Shown: in pieces, positions 56,271-64,000 of the stretch
How the letters are laid out: every line of letters begins with the position of its first letter
Position numbering within the stretch: the first letter of the stretch is position 1
DNA from: Nageia nagi
Lineage: Eukaryota > Pinophyta
Assembly (NCBI GenBank): GCA_050084985.1
Contig: JBITNC010000001.1
Coordinates: 117,056,001 to 117,120,000 of the forward strand
Length of the DNA stretch: 64,000 nucleotides
Reading direction: 5' to 3'
Translations under genes and position numbers: made by a program
The notes under the pieces: generated by a model
What the model saw: only the letters and a program-made list of their open reading frames with translations
Told to the model about the DNA's origin: nothing
Database searches by the model: none

Positions 56271-56519
56271 AGTCACACATAATATAATCAAACTTGTCAA
56301 TGTCTATCTCATTGCATCCATTTGCCACAATATCAAACAGGAAATTCTCCTCTTTATATACACTGAGATCATATCAATTTTGATCTGTCCTCCATATTTT
56401 TTGTTTTGTATTGTTCATTTGACTGCTTATTCTCTTCATGATTATCTTCAATATTGTCTTCAAAAGGATATGATTAAGCTTGAGATTGTTTTTCTTCATT
56501 TGGCATAATTAATGCATCA

Positions 56520-58212
56520 TAGTGCCCATGTCCATCATACAAAACTCTAATAGGGTTTTCCTTTCCATATTCTTGTCCATACAAAACTCTCAACGGTTAT
56601 TGGCATTTTGATGACATGTGTGGCCTTTAGAAATTCAGGCTTTCCACCCCATACATGTGGCTTTATAATCTGTTGAACGTATGCATCAAAGTCTCCCTTC
56701 AAAAACCATTATGTTTCTTTTCTTCTTTTCAGAAATTCATCTACAACTTTAGCTCTGTAACATCCCTTTTTAAACAAAAATAAGTAAATTTGGGATCCTA
56801 GGTGTTCCCTTTGTAAATATTTTGTTTTTGCATTATTAGTTACTTGGCATAGAAATATAATGGTCCATTGGACCCACATTGTGAGCCCCAAAGAGGGACA
56901 TTTTCCTCCCAAGCTTAGGATGAGTTATAATTGTTTATTTGTACACTTGGAGATCCTAAATAATTAATTATGGGAATCTGAAGTCTTGTATAGCACCTAG
57001 GATAGCACATACGCATGGATAATCACTTATAGCCCCGACGTTGGACTTGGGAGCACTTTTACACTTGCGCTAGCCTTGGGGAGACTCCTAGGCCCCACAT
57101 TGGCCCATGATGACACCAAAGCACCCACGCATGACTCCTAGACCCACGTTAGGCATGCGTAGCACTCTATATCCCCACGTTGGCCCATGATGACACCTAA
57201 GCACCCACACATGACTCCTAGACCCACGTTAGGCATGCGTGGCACTCTAGACCCCACGTTGGCATTTATGACCCTTGGGCACCCATGTTGGGCATGCATA
57301 ATTCCTAGGTACCAACGTTGGGCATTTTGGAGCCTCTAGGAGGCTAACGTTGGATTAGAGGAGCTAGGTGATGACTTCTAGCTGAGATCCAGATCCACGA
57401 TGTGTTATAAAAGACAGTGGAGCATCATTGCAGAGATATGTTGAATTTGATATTGAAACCCCTTTTACTCTTTGAAGCTTATCAAGACTTGGCGGCATCA
57501 AGTACCCTTGGGCGTGTAGACCAAGGAGAATCAAGGAGGCTTGGAACACTTTCCGACTAGTGGTTGAGGTGAATGTTCGTGCTGTAAGGTCTCCCTACCA
57601 TGAGGCGTCCATAGCGGTCTGCACCTTTGACTCCATCCGATGGTATTCCGGAACTGCATTCGTTCTCTTCGTTGGGAGCTATCTTGTGAGGAAGCCCTTC
57701 AATATGGCGCCCACAGATCTAGTATAGTGTGGTTGTTCTACAACATATATGCAGAAATGTTCATCTTTGCACATCAATGTGCCCTAGTTGGCTCCTTGGA
57801 GGCCAACGTTGAGCCCTTAAGGGCCTGGTTTGTATTGTACTCATCATTCCATCATTAATTGAGTCATGGCGCACTTGATCTCGATTTCTTGTCTCATAAT
57901 TTGATGTGTTTGATGATATCTTGCTCCTCTTCGTATGATGTCATATTTTTGGGATTGTTTATGGTGTATTATGCATGATTGGTAGATGCCCTAATGCTAC
58001 ATTGGGCATTTGAGGTATTTTCTGGCTCAAGGAATGCATCGTTGGGTTTTCTGGCATATTTTTGTACATGTTTGATGCCCTAGAACAGTTCGTGGCATGC
58101 CTAGGATCATAATTTGATATTATTTGATATTTGTTTGGCTAATCCCTGCATTGGAGAATATTTGGGATTTTACAAGCTCTCAAATCATTAGCTAAGTCTC
58201 TCAAAAAGGGGA
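56520..58212 (-). pseudogene. OTU-domain cysteine protease fragment, split by a solo LTR
   Basis: Minus-strand peptides, in order: SLANDLRAKV, VVDEFLKRRKET, a stop where Glu is expected, WFLKGDFDAYVQQI, KPHVWGGKPEFLKATHVIKM, then after a frameshift EYGKENPIRVLYDGHGHYDAL. These match the C-terminal half of plant OTU deubiquitinases, including the GHYD with the catalytic His. The N-terminal half with the catalytic Asp/Cys is not seen. The solo LTR 56756-58174 interrupts it, and removing that LTR joins LRA to KVVDEF in frame. It lies immediately upstream of the XBAT-like fragment and in the same orientation. Confidence 0.65.
56756..58174 (+). mobile_element. Solo LTR with perfect 5-bp target duplication
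   Basis: Starts TGTAACATCCC and ends TTGGGATTTTACA, 1,419 bp. Flanks 56751-56755 and 58175-58179 are both AGCTC. It matches the LTRs of element A, including the CCCACGTTGG cluster (57040-57350) and GCCCTAGTTGGCTCCTTGGA. No internal sequence is attached. Confidence 0.92.
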
Positions 58213-58249
58213 CATTACACTTCCAACATCCTTAAAGCATTAATTTGAT

Positions 58250-59240
58250 GTGACTAGGAGGTGGTGCGCATGATTTCAAGGTTTTAGCTTCCTTAAGACC
58301 CCTAAATGGTGCGCCCAAGGGGATTTTGGCAAATTTTGACATTTGAACCTTGTTAAGACCTTAATTTGATGCACCCAAGATATTTTTGCCTCTTTTTGAT
58401 CTTTTGGCCCTTTTAACACCTCAATTTGGTGTGACCAAGGGGGAGTGCAGCTTTTTAGGCTCTTAACATTTTTAAGACCTTGATTTAGTGCGCCCAAGGG
58501 ATTTGGCCTCTTTTTTGAAATTTTAACATCTTTAAGGTCCCATTTTGGTGCACCCAAGTTATTTTTGCCTAATTTTGCCCTTTTGAACCCTTTTCAAACT
58601 TGAAAATAATGCGCCCAAGGCAATTTGGCATATTTTTGGCGTTTTAGCATCCTCAAGGGCTCAATTTGAGATGCCTAAGGGATTTTATCTTCTTTTTGGC
58701 ATTTTGACATTTTTTAAGACTCCATTTTGGTGTGCCCAAGGAAGAAATGCATGTTTTTGATGTTTTAACTCTTTTAAGGCTCCCATATGGTGCATCTAAG
58801 GGGTTTTGCCTCTTTTTTGGCATTCTAACATTTTTAAGTCCCCCTTTTGGTGCGCTCAAGGTGTTTTTGCATGATTTTGCCCTTTCAAGGCTTTTAAGAT
58901 CTCCATTTGATGCGCCCAAGGGGTTTTCCCTCTTTTTCCAATTTCAACATTTTTAAGGCCCTAATTTAGTGCACTTGAGGAATTTTTGTCCTTTTTTTTA
59001 CATTTTATCATTTTTAAGGCCCCAATTTGGTGCGCCCAAGGGATTTTTGTCCTTCTTTTTGACATTTTAGCACTGTTAAGACCTTGATTTGGTGTGCCCA
59101 AGCTATGTTGCCTTATTTTTGTCATTTCGTCACTTTTTAAGACCCCAATTTGGTGCACTTTGACCTTTTTTGCTCCTTAGGACCCCAATCTGGTGCAAAT
59201 TGCTCCCTTTGACCTCATAACACCCCAAAATGGTGCAAAA
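58250..59240. repeat. Minisatellite, ~60-bp unit, about eighteen units
   Basis: Units marked by TTTGGTGCGCCCAAGG recur near 58305, 58366, 58427, 58488, 58548, 58609, 58669, 58729, 58790, 58849, 58909, 58969, 59029 and 59090, then degenerate. The interval is close to 60 bp throughout. The rest of each unit is T-rich (TTTTTGACATTTTAACA). Confidence 0.9.
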
Positions 59241-59422
59241 TTGTTTGTAGACCCCTGTAAGCATTCTTGATGATGTATACTTGCTCTCTAACTTCCTGAA
59301 AGTGGTCCTGGCTCCAATCTTGGAAATCTTTCACCTTTCCAATCTCTGTTCCCTCTAAAGTATCCTTCATCTCGTGCCTTCAAGGCAATTTTCTCCATTG
59401 CTCTAGCCAAAAGAGGGCCCCC

Positions 59423-59674
59423 CCTGCAAATAACCCAATAGGGGAGTTGAAGAATACAGGGTAGATGAAAACTGTCATGTGAGAGGCCATAGGTTCAAAT
59501 CTCCCCCCTTTGGGTTGGATGCATAGAATCCACAAAGTTACTCTGGTACGGTCAAGCCAGGTGCAAGTCCTAGGTGAATTTAACAGAATAGATACCCTTG
59601 CCCATTGCTTCTCAAGCTAAAGGCTAACTTTCCTTGTTTCCTAGAAACAAGGTGGTTCCATCAAAAAAAAAAAA
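59423..59674 (+). mobile_element. SINE with 12-bp target duplication
   Basis: A ~250-bp element with a tRNA-type box B (GGTTCAAATCT at 59492-59502) about 70 bp from its start and an oligo-A tail ending at 59674. It is flanked by AAGAGGGCCCCC at 59411-59422 and 59675-59686. A box A is not clear. Pol III-transcribed retroposons have this structure. The SINE family is not identified. Confidence 0.82.
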
Positions 59675-59686
59675 AAGAGGGCCCCC

Positions 59687-61272
59687 AAAATTTTGAAATT
59701 TAGGGGCAACTTATGTGGGCACAACAAATTCAATAGCAATGGTTGCCACGATGTAGGCAATATTTTGTAGGCTATCAAGGGATAATTATTGGATTTTTGG
59801 GCAACGACAACTAGATCACCATTGAAATCACAAAATCTCATTCCAAGTCACCTAAATTTAGAGAGACATGAAATTTTTAAATTGTTTGCATTACTTAACA
59901 ACCAACAAGAATTTGAACATACAAACAAGTGTTACCAAGTCTACAAACTATTGCACAAGCTTCTTACCAACAAGGGAGCTTTTGTTGTTTGAGATATGGT
60001 ATGACATTATTTACCTAGTTATGTTTAAATATCCTCTACAACCACTATTTGCAATTAATACTTCATATTGAGAAAAGAGACATGTTTTTTCTATTTGCCA
60101 AATATGATTTTTTCACCAGTCAACATAAGAGTATGAAATATTGGTGTTCAGATTTTTTAGGGGTAGTCAAAGCGAAGATAATAATAAGGAATATATGAGA
60201 TAGCAATTTTCGACATTTACTTCTTCAATTTATTTCCCTAGATATAGGATTATTTAGATAATGAAACTTAGAATCAAACTCAAATTAATGGATTACTTTT
60301 GTATGATGAAAATTTTCCTATTGATGTTTGTTTCCATTGAATATCAATTGTCTTTACTTGTAATGATCATGAATCCTTCACCCTTTAGGAAATTGGATAT
60401 GTGCTTATGATACATCATACGGCAATAATCAAGTCCTAATGATTATGCAACATTATAATTAATTGGTTATAAATCACAATGATATTGCAAGATCACAAGA
60501 CCTTAATAGACAAGAATTATTATGACAAACCTCAATTTGTAGCAAATGTAAATGTAACTTCTCTCCATAAATTAATAATTTGTGTATCTGCACTCATTAA
60601 TTGAAGTTTACATGAGAAAAAGAGAGAAAATCATTCTAAGACTAAAAGGTGTTCAAAAAATGCATTGCATTAAAATAAAAAAAAAAGCAAAAGTGAAAAA
60701 TGAAAAGACATTAAATAGGGTAAGGAATTGGAAATATTTCCTTTTTCCAAAAACGAAAAGACACAAAATTCAATTCTAAAAATACTTTGTCAAAGGCTTA
60801 GACATCTGAGACATTAGATTCTGAGGTGGTATAAGAGTACTAGATGATGAAATTATTGTGTACTTGTTTTTCAAATGTTATTCCTTCTTAATTCAATGTA
60901 TCTATCTTGGCAATAGCTACTGTTATTTATATTTCTAGGTATTTAAGGTTGATTGTTAATGAAGAATGAGGGAAATAATATTTAGAGCTTCTTTTTTTCA
61001 AATCTAGCCCTACTTCTCAATATTTAACTTCAAATCTCTAGTTCATTGCTCTGCCCCTCTGCCTTGAATGCATCTTTCAAATTATCCTCTATGTTCGAAA
61101 ACTCAAATCCATGGGGAGCTCTACTTCATGCTATATGAGATATTTGTTTTTGCTCCTTTGAATAGATCACCTCCTCAAGCTCCTTCCGATGTTGAATTTG
61201 TTCGTTCTCCGAGACTTGTTTGCTCCTCCTATTTATTGATCTTTTCATTGATCAACTTCCTCCCTTCATGTA
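59687..61272. other. AT-rich region without recognised gene
   Basis: Only short frames, no recognised domain or repeat. Confidence 0.5.
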
Positions 61273-62166
61273 TGTAATGACCCTATTTTTGAGAATATCT
61301 TGTATTTGGGATTTTCCACATATCTCTTCTTCTACAAGTCAGATATGGCCATTGCACTTTCAGAATTGGATAGAGCATCTCATGCAATTGTTTTAAATGA
61401 TCACACGACCCCTTTTGGACAAGAAACGAAGGAGTTATGGCTACTTGAAGTTTGCCAATAGGAATAGTTTTCCATATCGCGTCTACACATGTAAATCCAC
61501 TTCACTTAGTGGATTTCTACTTAAAAGTGCAACGTTGGATTATAATAAGCTTTTATGTTATTCTAATGTTATTTTAAGTACTTTTATTTGTAATAAAGCC
61601 AATCGATGGCTTAAATTAGCTTAGAGGGGTCAATGCAAGATTAGGGTTGGAGTCTATACAAGGAGATACTACTCTCCATTTTGGGCATATCATTGATATT
61701 ATAATGAGTCCTTGTGATTCTCATCTCCATAGTGCATAGGTGATGATCCCTAGCATGGATGGAAGCTCTACAACTGACAAGTGATGGCCCTTGTTGTTGT
61801 ATTACCCTAGGGTAATGCTCCCCTAGACCCCCAATATTCAAAAAATACAAAAAGAGGTACCCAAGAGGAGTTCGTGGCATTAGTGGCAGTTTCAGCTTTC
61901 AGTTTGGTGTGTTGTTTCAGCTCAGATCTGAGAAGTCAGCCTCCCCAAGGCAGTCGCCCATCTTTTGAAAAGTCTTCTGAGGAGTTTTGCATTTGTTCCA
62001 GCCCAAGAGACCCATCGCCCATTTGTACTAGTTTGGCATATCTAAATAAATACATTTGGCTGGTCTCTCCTCATATTTGGTGTTATTTTCAGTATTTTAT
62101 TATTTCTGTAATTTATTTCTACAATTTCTGAATTAGGGTTTTTGCATAAAAAAAAAGAACATTGCA
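61273..62166 (+). mobile_element. 5' LTR of element N
   Basis: Starts TGTAATGACCC, ends GAACATTGCA, 894 bp, then a primer-site-like TGGTATCAAAGC. The rest of the element continues past the window end. Confidence 0.65.
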
Positions 62167-62169
62167 AAT

Positions 62170-62386
62170 TGGTATCAAAGCAGGCCATACATCCCAAGTT
62201 CGAATCCTCGGAAAGGGCTGCCATGGAAAGGGCTACCTAGCGAAGACTAGTGTGAGAGCTACCACGAGTGAGAGCCGCCAAAGATGTCGGATGCGAAGCA
62301 TGGTGGAATGTTAAGATCCTGGGTGTACGGATTCACTAATAGGTCAGCCTTTTGGTGTAACAGTTCATAAAATTTGGTATCAAAGC
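62170..62386 (+). other. Two primer-binding-site-like sequences of element N
   Basis: TGGTATCAAAGC occurs at 62170-62181 and 62375-62386. The second is followed by TAGAATCTTGCCAGC, the conserved post-primer sequence of elements A, B and C, so the LTR end may actually be near 62373. Confidence 0.6.
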
Positions 62387-63104
62387 TAGAATCTTGCCAG
62401 CTTGTGGTCAGTGTCTATTTTTCTAAGTTGTGGCAATCTCAATTTTCAAGTTTTTCTGAATTAGGGTTTTTAGAAAAATTAGGGCTTTTAGAAAATTTTT
62501 GTGGGTATTTCAGATTCGTGTTGAAAAGTGTTTTTCTATGGTAAAAATCGTGGATTTTTAGGGATTTGTGGATTTTTAGGGATTTTTTTTAGAAAATAAA
62601 AATTACAGATTCGGAAACCCTCTTGGCCAAGTTGTAGATCTGTGGTTTCAAAAAAAAAATTGGGTAAGATTTCAGAAATTTCAGATTTAGGTTGTGATTT
62701 GATTGGTTGTAGAAAAAGAAACCTCAAATTCGTCCATATCAGGAAACCCTATTTTAAGGGGGTCATATAGTGTGGATTTTGGACTCTTAGCATCAGATTC
62801 AATATGCTAAGTAAAGTACTTGACCCTTAGGAGCATTTTTGAGCGCTTTGCATACCATTTTAAGCTTCTAAAAGCGTTTTTCAGAGGAAAAATAGGAAAG
62901 TGACGTTTTTGAAGAATCAGTAAGTTGGAGGTATTTGTCAAGTAAATTTGAGCACTGATTAAGCTCTACTTCTCATAACCACCTTTAGAAAAAATGTTGC
63001 AATTTTTTTTTATATGAAATCTAGCATTTCCTATGATTTCTAACCTATTTTTCAGGGATTGCACAAATAGGGTTTTGAAGGTTGATGTTTGCTAAGAGTG
63101 GATC

Positions 63105-63632
63105 ATGGAACTATTCAGGAGAAAAGAGAATGAGCAGAAGTTGGATGCAATGATTGCTTTGATACAAAAGATAGTGACATTAAAAAGGGCAAGCATGCAA
63201 CAAAATGGAACCAGTGAACCTAAGAGGGAGAAAAGACAATTGCAACAGAAAATGACCATTCCCACCTTTAATGGTCCAAATGGTTTATCAACTTTGGAAA
63301 AAGCACAGAAAGTTGAAATTTTCCATCAAAAGGAAGAGCTTGAGGAGAATTGTGCAGAAAATTTTGAAGTTGTTCCTACCATTGAAAAAGAGGAAAAGGA
63401 CCAAACGGAAAATTTTGAAGAAAATGTAGGTAGTGAAGACATTTTAGCAATGGAGCATGGTTCATCTAGCATGATTGATTTCACTCAAGAGATTGGTGAT
63501 AGAGATGCTACTGTCCCACTTAAGGTATGTTTGAAAGAGAACCAAAATACTTCCTTTTGTACATTTATACCTACACATGTTGAGAATGAATTCAATGAGA
63601 AACATGATGCTCATGATTGGGAAAAGAGTTAG
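63105..63632 (+). CDS. Element N ORF after the primer site, probable Gag N-terminal region
   Basis: An open frame of 175 residues starts MELFRRKENEQKLDAMIALI, then Lys/Gln-rich KREKRQLQQKMTIPTFNG, followed by a strongly acidic Glu-rich stretch. Its place about 720-930 bp after the primer site(s) and the short N-terminal helix suit a retroelement Gag beginning. No capsid or zinc knuckle signature is present, and the frame stops at 63632. Sequence from 63633 to the window end has an open plus frame (FETLPTPTWTV ... HYINILHNVLLP) that I do not recognise. Assignment as Gag is tentative. Confidence 0.4.
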   Translation: MELFRRKENEQKLDAMIALIQKIVTLKRASMQQNGTSEPKREKRQLQQKMTIPTFNGPNGLSTLEKAQKVEIFHQKEELEENCAENFEVVPTIEKEEKDQTENFEENVGSEDILAMEHGSSSMIDFTQEIGDRDATVPLKVCLKENQNTSFCTFIPTHVENEFNEKHDAHDWEKS

Positions 63633-64000
63633 AGAATGTTTCAGATTTGCTTTTTGCATACTCTATGGGAAAGATACAAAAGGGCGTTGAAGAATTTTCA
63701 GTTTGTGAAAGTTTGGAGAGATAGGGCTAGAACTCCAAATTAAGCCCTTAAATAATTGTGATCATAATGGCCACCAAGTTGATTGCTTCCTTATTTCAGC
63801 CAATCACAATTATTGGGAGTGATAAGTGCCTTTGAGACACTACCAACTCCCACATGGACAGTGACAAGTCACTACATCAACATCCTTCACAATGTACTAC
63901 TACCCAAGTTCCCCAGTGACATTCCCACCCTAGACATGATCGAGTTATTTCGAATCAGCAGTATGGATTGTCCTCACATATATTATCAAAGAAATGTAGG

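Noticed and set aside
58250-59240. Regularly spaced repeats resembling a CRISPR array
   Set aside because: The units are directly adjacent with degenerate T-rich remainders, not exact repeats with unique spacers; the DNA is plant nuclear and no cas genes exist.

Overview
The window looks like plant nuclear DNA from a species with a very large genome. Several signs fit: LTR retrotransposons with tRNA-iMet primer sites, hAT elements with 8-bp target duplications, a SINE, and one real host gene whose exons lie tens of kilobases apart. Introns of 8.8 and 20.5 kb packed with old, nested retroelements suggest a gymnosperm, perhaps a conifer; that assignment is inference.

Host gene. Seven exons on the minus strand (50221 down to 19493) encode about 250 contiguous residues of plastid-type ribonuclease J (metallo-beta-lactamase/beta-CASP nuclease). 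All seven are in phase 0 with GT-AG borders. The N-terminal exons (with the HxHxDH motif) and the C-terminal exons (with the HTSGH motif) were not found and should lie outside the window. Short introns (92, 101, 208, 329 bp) alternate with giant ones (8,759 bp, 20,490 bp, and >13.7 kb and >19 kb at the edges).

Layout. 1-19.5 kb (downstream intron or flank): a tandem duplication, a hAT element, an LTR split by element E, a retroelement remnant D split by element F, and a hAT fragment. 19.5-19.75 kb: two RNase J exons. 19.7-40.2 kb (giant intron): element G, then a nested stack of Ty3/gypsy-like elements B, C and A. 40.2-40.7 kb: two exons. 40.7-49.5 kb (second giant intron): decayed ORFs, a gypsy pol remnant lacking the RT core, and an LTR with a gag start. 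49.5-50.2 kb: three exons. 50.2-64 kb (5' intron): hAT, a solo LTR, fragment H, pseudogene pieces of an XBAT-type ankyrin E3 ligase and an OTU protease (the latter split by another solo LTR), a 60-bp minisatellite, a SINE and the start of another LTR element.

Most notable system. Elements E (3246-9045), F (12694-18465) and G (20614-28556), with the 5' fragment H (54489 on), form one family. They share TG...CA-like ends, 5-bp target duplications, a 5' terminal stem-loop, a conserved purine-rich 3' end and one co-linear gene I cannot assign to a known protein. They have no internal LTRs, terminal inverted repeats or reverse transcriptase. E and F also carry an array of about eight ~50-bp palindromes upstream of the gene, and two conserved TATA boxes. 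The simplest reading is giant solo LTRs (5.8-7.9 kb) that carry their own gene in U3; a new class of gene-carrying non-autonomous element is the alternative.
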